A DNA stretch of 33,333 nucleotides from Anaerobranca gottschalkii DSM 13577 (GTDB lineage Bacteria; Bacillota; Proteinivoracia; Proteinivoracales; Proteinivoracaceae): contig NZ_FOIF01000021.1 of the NCBI RefSeq assembly GCF_900111575.1, positions 1 through 33,333 on the forward strand, read 5' to 3'. The notes under the pieces were generated by a model, which was given only the letters and a program-made list of their open reading frames with translations, was not told the origin of the DNA and ran no database searches. How positions within the stretch are numbered: position 1 is the first letter of the stretch; every line of letters starts with the position of its first letter. The translations under genes and the position numbers were made by a program. Of this stretch, positions 24,407-33,163 are shown piece after piece.

Positions 24407-24481
24407 GCGGAAGTGGCTCAGTGGTAGAGCATCGCCTTGCCAAGGCGAGGGTCGCGGGTTCAAATCCCGTCTTCCGCTCCA
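24407..24481 (+). tRNA. tRNA-Gly (GCC)
   Basis: Acceptor GCGGAAG pairs with CTTCCGC, and the anticodon stem TCGCC/GGCGA holds loop TTGCCAA (anticodon GCC). CCA is encoded. Last complete tRNA of the cluster, followed by a terminator. Confidence 0.96.
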
Positions 24482-24496
24482 AATAATTGTTAACCC

Positions 24497-24519
24497 AGAG
24501 CAAGTTGCTCTTTTTTTTT
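24497..24519 (+). terminator. Terminator of the tRNA operon
   Basis: AGAGC (24497-24501) pairs with GCTCT (24507-24511) and runs straight into nine T. A short stem but a strong T-run. Confidence 0.8.
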
Positions 24520-24528
24520 GAATTTCTC

Positions 24529-24557
24529 TTGTCTTTAGGGAGAAAATAGGTTATAAT
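24529..24557 (+). promoter_or_regulatory. Promoter of the tRNA-Leu-fragment unit
   Basis: TTGTCT (24529-24534), a 17-base spacer and TATAAT (24552-24557). It lies between the tRNA operon terminator and the tRNA-like fragment, so transcription would start near 24564. Confidence 0.55.
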
Positions 24558-24563
24558 TATTAC

Positions 24564-24649
24564 TGTTAATTTAAAAATTTATAGATGCGAGGGTTCAACT
24601 CCCTCTCATCGCACCAGACTTTGAAACGATACCCGTAAGGGTATTTTTT
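24564..24649 (+). ncRNA. Possible small RNA carrying a tRNA-Leu T-arm minihelix; or tRNA remnant
   Basis: Bases 24589-24616 repeat the 3' end of tRNA-Leu (24374-24401) at 27 of 28 positions, including T-arm GAGGG-TTCAACT-CCCTC and CCA, but no 5' half exists. Instead GATG (24584-24587) pairs with CATC (24607-24610), giving a 9-bp helix with one C-T mismatch and a GCACCA tail. The single base that differs from tRNA-Leu (A24608) lies in this new pairing. A promoter lies upstream and a terminator downstream, so a transcript of about 85 bases is predicted. It may be a decayed tRNA gene, or an integration scar. A functional RNA is the less certain reading. Confidence 0.45.
24629..24649 (+). terminator. 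Terminator after the tRNA-Leu fragment
   Basis: ATACCC (24629-24634), loop GTAA and GGGTAT (24639-24644), followed by five more T. A textbook terminator 12 bases after the CCA of the fragment. The rest of the gap up to 24780 is AT-rich, and I see nothing else in it. Confidence 0.85.
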
Positions 24650-24780
24650 GTACAATTAGAGAACTGTATATTTCTTAAACTGGTTTTAGTTATCAGTATA
24701 TTTTATAGATGGAAGGTAAATATAAATACTATAAATTAGAAAATTTTTTTATAAATAAGCAATATCATAGAATAAATATT

Positions 24781-24808
24781 TTGCTTAAATAAAATTCTAT
24801 GTTATAAT
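24781..24808 (+). promoter_or_regulatory. Promoter of tig
   Basis: TATAAT at 24803-24808 with TTGCTT at 24781-24786, 16 bases apart. The leader to the GTG start is about 50 bases. No CtsR heptad repeat or CIRCE element is visible here. Confidence 0.6.
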
Positions 24809-24862
24809 TAGATGGTTAATTCTATATACATAAATTTTTTTCGTATTCAAGGAGGTATTATT

Positions 24863-26134
24863 GTGAAAGCAAATTGGGAAAAAACTGGTAAAAATGTAGG
24901 GGTATTAACTGTAGAAATTTCTGAAGAAGCTGTGGCAGCTGCCATTGACAAAGCATATATAAAACTTAGAAAAGAAATTAATCTTCCCGGCTTCAGAAAA
25001 GGTAAAGTGCCAAGAAATATTTTAGAAAAAAGGTTTGGTATAGAAATTTTTTATGAAGATGCAAGTCATTTCTTATTACAAGAGTATTACCCAAAAGCTG
25101 TAGAAGAAGTGAAAATCGAGCCTGTTGATAAACCAGAGATCGATATTGAACAAATGGAAGCTGGAAAACCTTTTATTTTTAAGGCTACTATTACTGTAAA
25201 ACCAGAAGTTGAACTAGGTCAATACACTAAATTAGGTATAGAAAAAAATGAAAAGGAAGTTACAGAGGCAGATGTAGAAGCTGAGATTGAAAGAATCCGC
25301 AATCAAGATGCTGTTTTAGAAGTAGCTCCTGAAGGTTCAACTGTGGAAAATGGGGATACAGCAGTTATTGATTTTGTAGGTTCAATAGATGGTGTTGAAT
25401 TCCCTGGTGGAACTGGCAATAACTATCCTTTAGTTATTGGATCAGGTACTTTCATTCCTGGTTTTGAAGAGCAGTTAATCGGTAAAAGTGTTGGAGATGT
25501 AGTCGATGTTAATGTAACTTTCCCAGAGGAATACCATGCTCAAGATTTGGCTGGTAAAGATGCGGTATTTAAAGTTACTATTAATGAAATTAAAAGAAAA
25601 GTGTTGCCCGAATTAAATGATGAGTTTGCTAAAGATCACAATTTTGAAAACCTTCAAGCATTAAAAGATGATGTTTTTAATAAACTAAAAGAAAAGGCAA
25701 AAGCTGAAGCTCAAAGGGAATATGAAAATAAAGTGTTTGAAAAGGTTTTAGAGAATTCACAAGTAGAAATTCCCCAAGTAATGATCGATGATAAAGTAGA
25801 AGATATGTTAAAAGAAATGGAACAAAACCTTGCTCAACAAGGACTAGACTTAGAGACATATTTTAAGTTTACTGGTACAACCAGAGAACAAGCTAAAGAA
25901 CAACTTAAACAAAGGGCTGAAGAAGAGGTAAAGTTCTCTCTAATTATGGAAGCAATTATTCAAAAAGAAAACTTTGAAATTACTGAAGAAGAATACCAAA
26001 AAGAAATAGAAAGTATAGCTAAAGCATATAATCAAGATGTAGAAAAAATTAAGCCAATTCTAGAAGCACAAAAATCACTTGTAGAAGATGGAATTAAAAG
26101 AAGAAAAGCCTTCGAGTTAATTTTAGCTAACTAA
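24863..26134 (+). CDS. tig: Trigger factor chaperone
   Basis: Trigger factor binds at the ribosome exit tunnel and protects nascent chains. The 423-residue product is close to the usual 428. The N-terminal ribosome-binding part has the signature GFRKGKVPRNILEKRFG (residues 36-52). An FKBP-type domain spans about 150-240 (GDTAVIDFVGSIDG, YPLVIGSGTFIPGFEEQLIG), and a helical substrate-binding C-terminus follows. I start it at GTG 24863, behind GGAGG with 7 bases between; the frame is open upstream to 24812, but that part covers the leader. It leads the tig-clpP-clpX-lonB-lonA block. Confidence 0.96.
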   Translation: MKANWEKTGKNVGVLTVEISEEAVAAAIDKAYIKLRKEINLPGFRKGKVPRNILEKRFGIEIFYEDASHFLLQEYYPKAVEEVKIEPVDKPEIDIEQMEAGKPFIFKATITVKPEVELGQYTKLGIEKNEKEVTEADVEAEIERIRNQDAVLEVAPEGSTVENGDTAVIDFVGSIDGVEFPGGTGNNYPLVIGSGTFIPGFEEQLIGKSVGDVVDVNVTFPEEYHAQDLAGKDAVFKVTINEIKRKVLPELNDEFAKDHNFENLQALKDDVFNKLKEKAKAEAQREYENKVFEKVLENSQVEIPQVMIDDKVEDMLKEMEQNLAQQGLDLETYFKFTGTTREQAKEQLKQRAEEEVKFSLIMEAIIQKENFEITEEEYQKEIESIAKAYNQDVEKIKPILEAQKSLVEDGIKRRKAFELILAN

Positions 26135-26194
26135 TTTTTACTGAATAAAAAGCTTAAATTAACATAAAATTAAAAGCTAGGAAGGTGGTTTGTA

Positions 26195-26782
26195 ATGAAT
26201 TTAATACCTATTGTAGTGGAGCAAACCAACAGAGGAGAACGTTCCTACGATATTTATTCACGTCTTTTAAAAGATAGGATAATTTTTATTGGAAGCCCTA
26301 TTGATGATAATGTAGCAAATTTAGTTATTGCTCAACTTCTGTTTTTAGAAGCTGAAGACCCTGACAAAGATATATATTTATATATTAATAGTCCAGGGGG
26401 ATCTGTATCTGCAGGTTTAGCAATGTATGATACTATGCAGTATATTAAGCCTGATGTTTCAACAATATGTGTAGGTATGGCTGCTAGTATGGGAGCATTT
26501 TTATTAGCTGCTGGTGCTAAAGGTAAACGCTTTGCTTTACCTAATAGTGAAATTATGATTCACCAACCTTCAGGTGGCTTCCAAGGTCAAGCTAGTGATA
26601 TAAAAATACATGCAGAGCATATACTAAAAATTAAAAATAGAATTAATGAAATATTAGCAGAGAGAACTGGGCAGCCTATCGAGAAAATAGAAAGGGATTC
26701 AGATAGGGATAGATTTATGTCTGCCCAAGAAGCATTAGAGTATGGAATAATTGACAAAGTTATGGAGCGCCACACCCGTTAA
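26195..26782 (+). CDS. clpP: ATP-dependent Clp protease proteolytic subunit
   Basis: ClpP is the barrel-shaped serine protease fed by ClpX. The 195-residue protein has the catalytic triad Ser98 (GMAASMGAF), His123 (MIHQPSGG) and Asp172 ([11 protein letters not shown]), one position later than in Bacillus. INSPGGSV forms the oxyanion region. A short N-terminal propeptide is likely ([11 protein letters not shown]). GGAAGGTGG precedes the ATG. clpX starts 17 bases later, so protease and unfoldase are made together, as in many clostridia. No CtsR operator is visible upstream. Confidence 0.97.
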   Translation: MNLIPIVVEQTNRGERSYDIYSRLLKDRIIFIGSPIDDNVANLVIAQLLFLEAEDPDKDIYLYINSPGGSVSAGLAMYDTMQYIKPDVSTICVGMAASMGAFLLAAGAKGKRFALPNSEIMIHQPSGGFQGQASDIKIHAEHILKIKNRINEILAERTGQPIEKIERDSDRDRFMSAQEALEYGIIDKVMERHTR

Positions 26783-26799
26783 CTAAGAGAGGTGATCAA

Positions 26800-28068
26800 A
26801 TGAAATTCAATGATGACAGAGGAAATTTAAAATGTTCCTTTTGTGGGAAGCCACAAGAGCAAGTAAGGAAATTAGTTGCAGGACCAGGTGTGTACATTTG
26901 TGATGAGTGTATAGAACTTTGTAATGAGATAATAGAAGAAGAATTTGCTGATGAAATTGATTTAGATGTTACAGATATCCCTAAACCTAAAGAAATAAAA
27001 GAAATATTAGATCAATATGTCATTGGGCAAGATAATGCTAAAAAAGCTTTATCTGTAGCAGTCTATAATCACTATAAAAGAATAAAATCTCCCGTTGATA
27101 ACGATGATGTAGAATTACAAAAAAGTAATATTCTTCTTCTAGGGCCGACCGGTGTAGGTAAGACATTACTAGCCCAAACTTTAGCTAGGATTTTAAATGT
27201 ACCTTTTGCCATTGCAGATGCTACATCTTTAACTGAAGCTGGATATGTTGGTGAAGATGTAGAAAATATTCTCCTTAAGTTAATCCAAGCAGCTGATTAC
27301 GATGTAGAAAAAGCAGAAAAAGGTATAATCTATATTGATGAAATTGATAAAATTGCTAGAAAATCTGATAATCCATCGATTACCAGGGATGTTTCTGGTG
27401 AAGGAGTGCAACAAGCGTTATTGAAAATACTAGAAGGGACCGTTGCTTCTGTTCCACCTCAAGGTGGTAGAAAACATCCTCATCAGGAATTTATCCAAAT
27501 AGATACCACTAACATTTTGTTCATTTGTGGTGGTGCCTTTGATGGCATTGAAAAAATTATTCAAAATAGAATTGGTAAAAAGGTATTAGGTTTTGGTTCT
27601 GATGTTAAAAGTAAAAATGAAATCAATATTGGAGAAATATTGAATAATATTCTCCCAGAGGATTTACTAAAATTTGGTTTAATCCCTGAGTTTGTAGGTA
27701 GAGTTCCAGTGGTAGCAACATTAGACTCACTAGATGAAGAAGCACTAATTAGAATATTAATCGAACCTAAAAATTCCTTAGTTAAACAATACCAAAAATT
27801 ATTTAAAATGGATAATGTGGTATTGGAGTTCCAAGAAGAAGCATTGAAGGCAATTGCCGCTGAAGCAATAAAGAGAAAAACCGGTGCCCGTGGCTTAAGG
27901 GCAATAATGGAAAAATTAATGCAGGATATAATGTTTGACATTCCATCAAGAAATGATATTACTAAATGTATAATAACTAAGGAAACAGTAACTGAAAGGG
28001 CTGAACCAATTATAGTAACTGGTGAAAAAACTGCTAAAAAAAGGCGGAAAAAAGGTGAATCTGCATAG
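26800..28068 (+). CDS. clpX: ATP-dependent Clp protease ATP-binding subunit ClpX
   Basis: ClpX unfolds tagged proteins and threads them into ClpP. The 422-residue protein has a four-cysteine zinc domain (Cys12, 15, 34 and 37), Walker A GPTGVGKT (115-122), the pore loop GYVG (148-151), Walker B IIYIDE (176-181), a sensor region, and a docking-loop tripeptide that reads LGF here rather than IGF. The C-terminus is rich in lysine and arginine. GAGAGGTG lies before the ATG. A terminator follows, so the clpP-clpX transcript ends there. Confidence 0.97.
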   Translation: MKFNDDRGNLKCSFCGKPQEQVRKLVAGPGVYICDECIELCNEIIEEEFADEIDLDVTDIPKPKEIKEILDQYVIGQDNAKKALSVAVYNHYKRIKSPVDNDDVELQKSNILLLGPTGVGKTLLAQTLARILNVPFAIADATSLTEAGYVGEDVENILLKLIQAADYDVEKAEKGIIYIDEIDKIARKSDNPSITRDVSGEGVQQALLKILEGTVASVPPQGGRKHPHQEFIQIDTTNILFICGGAFDGIEKIIQNRIGKKVLGFGSDVKSKNEINIGEILNNILPEDLLKFGLIPEFVGRVPVVATLDSLDEEALIRILIEPKNSLVKQYQKLFKMDNVVLEFQEEALKAIAAEAIKRKTGARGLRAIMEKLMQDIMFDIPSRNDITKCIITKETVTERAEPIIVTGEKTAKKRRKKGESA

Positions 28069-28105
28069 TTAAAGGAAGCTATAGGCTTCCTTTAATGTTT
28101 ATTTT
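28069..28105 (+). terminator. Terminator after clpX
   Basis: TTAAAGGAAGC (28069-28079) pairs perfectly with GCTTCCTTTAA (28085-28095) around a 5-base loop. T-rich sequence follows (TGTTTATTTTT). Confidence 0.8.
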
Positions 28106-28128
28106 TAAATAATTATTTTTTAGTTTAA

Positions 28129-28203
28129 ATGGATATTTCCCCTGTTCAATGTCAATAATAAGTAAGAAAAAAATTACTAAGTTTAAAAAGGGGGAATATC
28201 TAT
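28129..28203 (+). promoter_or_regulatory. Inverted repeat that can mask the lonB ribosome site
   Basis: GATATTTCCCC (28132-28142) pairs with GGGGGAATATC (28190-28200): 10 Watson-Crick pairs and one G-U. Pairing extends outward by three more (28129-28131 with 28201-28203), reaching the AUG. The right arm contains the Shine-Dalgarno run GGGGG. If transcription starts upstream of 28129, the helix would hide the start site. If it starts between the arms, the repeat could instead be a DNA operator. I could not place the promoter with confidence. Confidence 0.45.
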
Positions 28204-29872
28204 GTCTGATATATTGGGGATAATTACTGTAGTTCAAATATTTTTTGCTATAGTAATTGGGCTTTATTTTTGGAATCTATTAAAAGCACAACAAACTACT
28301 AAAGTTGCCATAGATAGAGAATCTAAAAAAGAAATGGAAAAACTTCAGCGAATGAGGGAAATTTGTTTAACAGAACCTTTATCTGAAAAAACGAGACCTA
28401 CAACATTTCAGGAGATTATAGGTCAAGAGCAAGGATTAAAAGCCTTAAGAGCAGCTCTTTGTGGTAGTAATCCACAACATGTAATTATTTATGGACCACC
28501 AGGGGTAGGGAAAACAGCAGCAGCCCGTTTAGTTTTAGAAGAGGCAAAAAATAATCCTTTATCTCCATTTAAAAAGAGTGCTAAATTTGTGGAATTAGAT
28601 GCTACTACAGCTAGGTTTGATGAGCGGGGGATAGCAGATCCTTTAATTGGTTCAGTTCATGACCCGATTTATCAGGGAGCTGGTGCTATGGGTATGGCAG
28701 GTATACCACAGCCTAAACCAGGAGCTGTAACTAAAGCCCATGGAGGAATTTTATTTATTGATGAAATTGGAGAATTACATCCTATTCAAATGAATAAACT
28801 ATTGAAGGTGTTGGAAGATAGAAAGGTGTTTTTAGAGTCTGCTTATTACAGTTCTGAAGATCATAACATTCCACGACATATTCACGAAATATTTCAGAAA
28901 GGGTTGCCTGCAGATTTTCGTTTAGTAGGGGCAACTACAAGACAACCTGAAGAAATCCCTCCTGCTATTCGTTCTAGATGTGTAGAAGTATTCTTCAGGT
29001 CATTAAAACCTGATGAAATAGGTATTATATCATTAAATGCCTGTAGAAAAATAAATTTTCCTATAGAAGAACAGGCAATAGAGGTTATTAAAAAATATGC
29101 CACAAATGGCCGTGAGGCAGTTAATGTAGTCCAAATAGCAGCAGGAATTGCTATAAATGAGGGTAGAGATATTATTAAACAAAGTGATATTGAATGGGTC
29201 GTAAATAGTAGTCAAATTACACCAAGGCCAGAAAAGAAAGTATCCGCTAACCCTCAAATTGGTTGTGTTAATGGTTTAGCAGTATATGGTCCTAATATGG
29301 GTACACTTATCGAAATAGAAGTTACTGCCACAAAAAGTTCTGCAGGACGTGGTAATATTTATATTACTGGGGTTGTAGAAGAAGAGGAATTAGGTAGTGG
29401 TGCTAGAAAGATAAGAAGGAAAAGCATGGTTAAAGGCTCAATCGAGAATGTATTAACGGTGTTAAAGAGATATATGAAGGAAGATCCAAGGGATTATGAT
29501 ATCCATATAAATTTTCCAGGCGGTGTTCCAATTGATGGGCCTTCTGCTGGAGTAGGGATAGCTACTGCTATTTATTCTGCTATAACTGGTAAGTATATAG
29601 ATTCTAAAATTGCTATGACTGGTGAAGTTTCAATACGGGGATTTGTTAAACCTGTAGGTGGCATTGTTCCTAAAATAGAAGCTGCCCGTCAAGCTGGGGT
29701 AACAAGGGTTTTTATCCCTAAAGATAATTTTCAAGAAATTTTAAGGGATATCAAAGAAATTGAGATAATTCCCGTTGAAACGGTGGATGAATTATTGAAA
29801 GCTATATTTGTAGAAGGATTAAGTGTTCAAAGGGTTACAGTTCTTAGTACAGTATCTATAGGGCAAGGATAG
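28202..29872 (+). CDS. lonB: Membrane-anchored ATP-dependent protease LonB
   Basis: LonB is a AAA+ serine protease that Bacillus makes in the forespore. The 556-residue protein has one N-terminal membrane helix (about residues 6-27), a Walker A GPPGVGKT (98-105), Walker B GILFIDE (182-188), an arginine-finger region (PPAIRSRC) and a Lon protease domain with the Ser448 (GPSAG) and Lys491 dyad. It lacks the large N-terminal domain of LonA. The ATG has GGGGG 7 bases upstream, inside a possible masking helix. lonA follows after a terminator. Confidence 0.95.
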   Translation: MSDILGIITVVQIFFAIVIGLYFWNLLKAQQTTKVAIDRESKKEMEKLQRMREICLTEPLSEKTRPTTFQEIIGQEQGLKALRAALCGSNPQHVIIYGPPGVGKTAAARLVLEEAKNNPLSPFKKSAKFVELDATTARFDERGIADPLIGSVHDPIYQGAGAMGMAGIPQPKPGAVTKAHGGILFIDEIGELHPIQMNKLLKVLEDRKVFLESAYYSSEDHNIPRHIHEIFQKGLPADFRLVGATTRQPEEIPPAIRSRCVEVFFRSLKPDEIGIISLNACRKINFPIEEQAIEVIKKYATNGREAVNVVQIAAGIAINEGRDIIKQSDIEWVVNSSQITPRPEKKVSANPQIGCVNGLAVYGPNMGTLIEIEVTATKSSAGRGNIYITGVVEEEELGSGARKIRRKSMVKGSIENVLTVLKRYMKEDPRDYDIHINFPGGVPIDGPSAGVGIATAIYSAITGKYIDSKIAMTGEVSIRGFVKPVGGIVPKIEAARQAGVTRVFIPKDNFQEILRDIKEIEIIPVETVDELLKAIFVEGLSVQRVTVLSTVSIGQG

Positions 29873-29890
29873 TCTCCTTGTCTTTTTTTT
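29863..29890 (+). terminator. Terminator overlapping the lonB stop
   Basis: CAAGGA (29864-29869), a 5-base loop and TCCTTG (29875-29880), followed by TCTTTTTTTT. The lonB TAG at 29870-29872 is in the loop. lonA therefore probably has its own promoter in 29891-29950, where TATAAA near 29899 is only a weak candidate. Confidence 0.8.
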
Positions 29891-29957
29891 CATGATGGTA
29901 TAAAATACAATTAATTAACAATAACAAATTATTACAAAAAAGTTGGGGGTGTAACAT

Positions 29958-32282
29958 TTGGAGCAAAGGATGAGAAAATTACCTTTAATGCCATTGAGGG
30001 GAATAATTGTTTTCCCTAATATGATTATACATTTAGATGTTGGAAGAGAAAAATCTGTGGCAGCATTAAATGCTGCAATGGTAAATGATAGTGAAATAAT
30101 TTTAGTAACTCAAAAGGATAGTAGAGTTGAAGAGCCTAAAGAAGAAGATTTATACAGTTTTGGGACTTTAGCGGAAATTAAACAAGTATTAAAATTGCCC
30201 GGTGGTACTATTAGAGTATTAGTTGAAGGGGTAAATAGAGTAAAAATTAAGGAATACATTTATAATGAAAATTACATTGAAGTAGAAGCAGAATTGCTGT
30301 TAGAAAATGAAGAAATAAATACTGAAATGGAAGCTTTAATGCGTAATGTTTTATATCAATTTGAACAATACATAAAACTAAGTAAAAAAATCCCGCCAGA
30401 TACTTTAGAAGTTGTGGAAAATGTCAATGAACCGGGTAGGTTTGCAGATCTTATAACTTCCCATTTGACTCTAAAGGTAGAACAAAAACAGGAAGTCCTT
30501 GAAGCCATATCTCCTAAGGAGAGGTTGTTTAAAGTATTAGAAATTTTATCAAAGGAAATTCAGATTTTAGAAATAGAAAGAAATATCAGTAACAGGGTTA
30601 AAAAGCAGATAGAAAAAACACAAAAAGAATACTATTTAAGGGAACAGATTAAAGCAATTCAAAAGGAATTAGGTGAAACCCAAAAAGAAGAGGTTGATGA
30701 GTATAGAAAAAAACTGAATTCATTAGGTATTAGTGAAGAAATTAAAAATAAAATAGAAAAAGAGATCGATAGGTTAGAGAAAATGGCCCCTAATGCTGCA
30801 GAAAGTACTGTACTTAGAAACTATTTAGATTGGGTATTAGGTTTGCCGTGGAATACTTATACTAAAGATAGACTAGATATACAAAATGCTGAAAAAATTT
30901 TAGATGAAGACCATTATGGTTTAACCAAAGTTAAAGAAAGGATATTAGAATTCTTAGCAGTAAAACAACTTACACAAAATTTAAAAAGTCCAATTATCTG
31001 TTTAGTTGGACCACCAGGAGTTGGTAAAACTTCCTTAGCTAAATCTATAGCCCGATCCCTAGAAAGGAAATTTGTTCGTATTTCCTTAGGGGGAGTTAGA
31101 GATGAAGCAGAAATAAGGGGCCATAGAAGGACCTATGTCGCTGCTCTTCCTGGTAGAATTATCCAAGGGATGAAAACTGCTGGTTCCTCAAACCCAGTAT
31201 TTTTACTTGACGAAATAGATAAAATGAGTATGGATTTTAGGGGAGACCCTTCTGCAGCTTTATTAGAGGTATTGGATCCAGAACAAAATTCTACTTTTAG
31301 TGATCATTATATAGAATTACCCTTCGATTTAAGTAAAGTATTGTTTATAACAACTGCCAATGCTCTACATCCAATTCCTAGACCACTTTTAGATAGAATG
31401 GAAGTTATTTATATTGAAGGCTATACAGAAGAGGAAAAATTGGCTATTGCCAAAAAGTATCTACTCCCTAAGAAAATGAAAGAACATGGATTAGAAGTTA
31501 ATCAATTTATAGTTTCTGAACAGGCCCTAACTAAAGTAATTAGAGAATATACTAGGGAAGCTGGTGTTAGAAACTTAGAAAGGGTTTGCGCTACCCTTTG
31601 TAGAAAAGGAGCTAAAGAAATAGTTAGAGGAGCTGAAAAAGTAAAAATTACTGCTCAAAACCTCCACACATATTTAGGAGCCCCTAAATATCGTTGGGGT
31701 GTTAGGGAAGAGAAAGATGAAGTGGGAGTAGCTACAGGTTTAGCTTGGACAGAAACAGGGGGAGATATTTTAGCAGTTGAAGTAACTACTATGCCAGGGA
31801 CAGGAAAATTGATTTTAACAGGAAAATTAGGTGAAATAATGCAGGAATCAGCTAGGGCAGCATTGAGTTTAATTCGTTCTAAAGCTCATCAACTGAACAT
31901 TGATCCTGAGTTTTATAAAAATATAGATATCCACATTCATGTTCCTGAAGGAGCTATACCTAAAGATGGTCCTTCAGCTGGGATTACAATAGCTACATCA
32001 TTACTTTCTGCGTTAATTAATAAAGGGATTAGTAGAAATGTTGCTATGACAGGGGAAATAACTTTAAGAGGGAAAGTGTTACCTATAGGTGGTGTTAAAG
32101 AAAAGGTTTTAGCTGCCCATAGGGCTGGTATTAAAACTGTTATTTTACCTAAAGATAACAAAAAAGATCTAGAAGATATACCCAACAATATAAGAAAAAA
32201 AATTAGTATTAAATTTGTAGAGAAAATTGAAGAGGTTTGGGATATTGCATTAGTAGGTGAGAGTTATGAAAATAACAAGTAG
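29958..32282 (+). CDS. lonA: ATP-dependent protease La (LonA)
   Basis: LonA degrades damaged and some regulatory proteins in the cytosol. The 774-residue length matches Bacillus LonA. It has the N-terminal substrate domain ([15 protein letters not shown] at 8-22), a coiled-coil-rich middle (about 190-275), Walker A GPPGVGKT (351-358), Walker B FLLDEI (415-420) and the protease dyad Ser673 (DGPSAG) and Lys716. I use TTG 29958, with TGGGGGTG upstream; ATG 29970 is an alternative. Its 3' end overlaps ysxC by 17 bases, as in the lonA-ysxC pair of Bacillus. Confidence 0.96.
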   Translation: MEQRMRKLPLMPLRGIIVFPNMIIHLDVGREKSVAALNAAMVNDSEIILVTQKDSRVEEPKEEDLYSFGTLAEIKQVLKLPGGTIRVLVEGVNRVKIKEYIYNENYIEVEAELLLENEEINTEMEALMRNVLYQFEQYIKLSKKIPPDTLEVVENVNEPGRFADLITSHLTLKVEQKQEVLEAISPKERLFKVLEILSKEIQILEIERNISNRVKKQIEKTQKEYYLREQIKAIQKELGETQKEEVDEYRKKLNSLGISEEIKNKIEKEIDRLEKMAPNAAESTVLRNYLDWVLGLPWNTYTKDRLDIQNAEKILDEDHYGLTKVKERILEFLAVKQLTQNLKSPIICLVGPPGVGKTSLAKSIARSLERKFVRISLGGVRDEAEIRGHRRTYVAALPGRIIQGMKTAGSSNPVFLLDEIDKMSMDFRGDPSAALLEVLDPEQNSTFSDHYIELPFDLSKVLFITTANALHPIPRPLLDRMEVIYIEGYTEEEKLAIAKKYLLPKKMKEHGLEVNQFIVSEQALTKVIREYTREAGVRNLERVCATLCRKGAKEIVRGAEKVKITAQNLHTYLGAPKYRWGVREEKDEVGVATGLAWTETGGDILAVEVTTMPGTGKLILTGKLGEIMQESARAALSLIRSKAHQLNIDPEFYKNIDIHIHVPEGAIPKDGPSAGITIATSLLSALINKGISRNVAMTGEITLRGKVLPIGGVKEKVLAAHRAGIKTVILPKDNKKDLEDIPNNIRKKISIKFVEKIEEVWDIALVGESYENNK

Positions 32283-32850
32283 TGAATATTTAGCTAGTGC
32301 TGTAAAACCTGAGCAATATCCTGAATTAGTTGTACCTGAAGTAGCTTTAGTTGGGCGATCTAATGTAGGGAAATCATCTTTTATTAATACGATGATTAAC
32401 CGAAAAAATTTGGCTAGAACCAGTGGTAAACCAGGGAAAACCCAAACTTTAAATTTTTATTTAGTTAATAATTCGATGATCTTTACAGATGTGCCAGGTT
32501 ACGGTTTTGCCAAAGTAGCTAAAAGTCATCGCCAAGCTTGGCAGAAAATGATTGAAGAATATTTATTAAAAAGGGAAAATCTTAAAGGGGTAGTACAGCT
32601 TATCGATATTAGACATCTTCCTACTAATGAAGATAAGGAAATGTTTTTTTGGCTTTTAGAAAAACAAATTCCTGTAATGGTTGTATTGACAAAGGCAGAT
32701 AAGATATCTAAAGGTAAAGTGCAAAAACATGTTAGTGATATTTGTAAACAACTAAATATACCATTATCTTATCCCATTGTTTTTTCTTCAGAAACTGGCC
32801 TAGGTCGTGAAGAAGCTTGGGAAGCAATTCTAGATTTTATTCAATTATAA
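32266..32850 (+). CDS. ysxC: Ribosome biogenesis GTPase YsxC/EngB
   Basis: YsxC (YihA, EngB) is a small GTPase needed for late assembly of the 50S subunit. The 194-residue protein has G1 GRSNVGKS (30-37), the G2 region [12 protein letters not shown]3 DVPGYGFA, G4 TKADK and G5 FSSETG. I start it at ATG 32266, where AGGTGA is 5 bases upstream; GTG 32257 is also in frame. It overlaps the end of lonA and is followed by a terminator, so it ends the proteostasis block. Confidence 0.95.
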   Translation: MKITSSEYLASAVKPEQYPELVVPEVALVGRSNVGKSSFINTMINRKNLARTSGKPGKTQTLNFYLVNNSMIFTDVPGYGFAKVAKSHRQAWQKMIEEYLLKRENLKGVVQLIDIRHLPTNEDKEMFFWLLEKQIPVMVVLTKADKISKGKVQKHVSDICKQLNIPLSYPIVFSSETGLGREEAWEAILDFIQL

Positions 32851-32859
32851 ATAACAATA

Positions 32860-32910
32860 TCAAAGCATATTAAATCTAATTTCATAGGTTTAATATGCTT
32901 TGAATAAAAT
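32860..32910 (+). terminator. Terminator after ysxC
   Basis: TCAAAGCATATTAAA (32860-32874) and its exact complement (32889-32903) form a 15-bp stem with a 14-base loop. The following tail is AT-rich but without a clean T-run. Confidence 0.7.
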
Positions 32911-33004
32911 TATTTTTTAAAATGAATTATTTTTTTATGATTAACAAATAATAAGCTTAGTTATTGAGGATATTTAAATTATAAAATTTTATTTTAAAAA
33001 AGTA

Positions 33005-33034
33005 TTGACAACCAACATTAATCTGTGATATATT
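33005..33034 (+). promoter_or_regulatory. rRNA operon promoter
   Basis: TTGACA (33005-33010), an 18-base spacer and TATATT (33029-33034), preceded by strongly AT-rich DNA (32904-33000) that could act as an UP element. Transcription is expected to start with G at 33042. Confidence 0.85.
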
Positions 33035-33040
33035 ATTACA

Positions 33041-33058
33041 TGTCGCCGCGAGGTGACA
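33041..33058 (+). other. 5' hairpin of the rRNA transcript
   Basis: TGTCGCC pairs with GGTGACA (one G-U) around a GCGA tetraloop of the GNRA type. It lies at the extreme 5' end of the predicted pre-rRNA, 6 bases after the -10. Confidence 0.7.
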
Positions 33059-33070
33059 AAAAAGAAAAAA

Positions 33071-33097
33071 GTTCTTTGAAAAAGTTCCTTGAAAGAA
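33071..33097 (+). promoter_or_regulatory. Tandem boxA-like antitermination motifs in the rRNA leader
   Basis: GTTCTTTGAAAAA (33071) is followed by a second copy GTTCCTTGAAAGA (33084). Firmicutes rRNA leaders commonly carry TTCTTTGAAAA, the boxA-type site for Nus-factor antitermination. The assignment rests on that resemblance. Confidence 0.55.
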
Positions 33098-33163
33098 AAA
33101 CCTTTCAGGAAAGAATATAGCATCGAAAAAACTTTGAGTTTAAGTCAGGAAAACTTTTCAATT

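Noticed and set aside
24246-24503. An 85-codon open frame on the minus strand through the tRNA cluster
   Set aside because: It runs antisense across tRNA-Lys, tRNA-Leu and tRNA-Gly. The frame is open only because of tRNA sequence, a well-known source of false genes.
26135-26194. CtsR heptad repeats or a CIRCE element before clpP, tig or lonB
   Set aside because: I looked for GGTCAAA tandem repeats and for the TTAGCACTC/GAGTGCTAA inverted repeat in these gaps and saw neither.
27561-27941. A 126-codon open frame antisense to clpX
   Set aside because: Shadow of the conserved clpX coding sequence; no promoter, ribosome site or recognisable domain.
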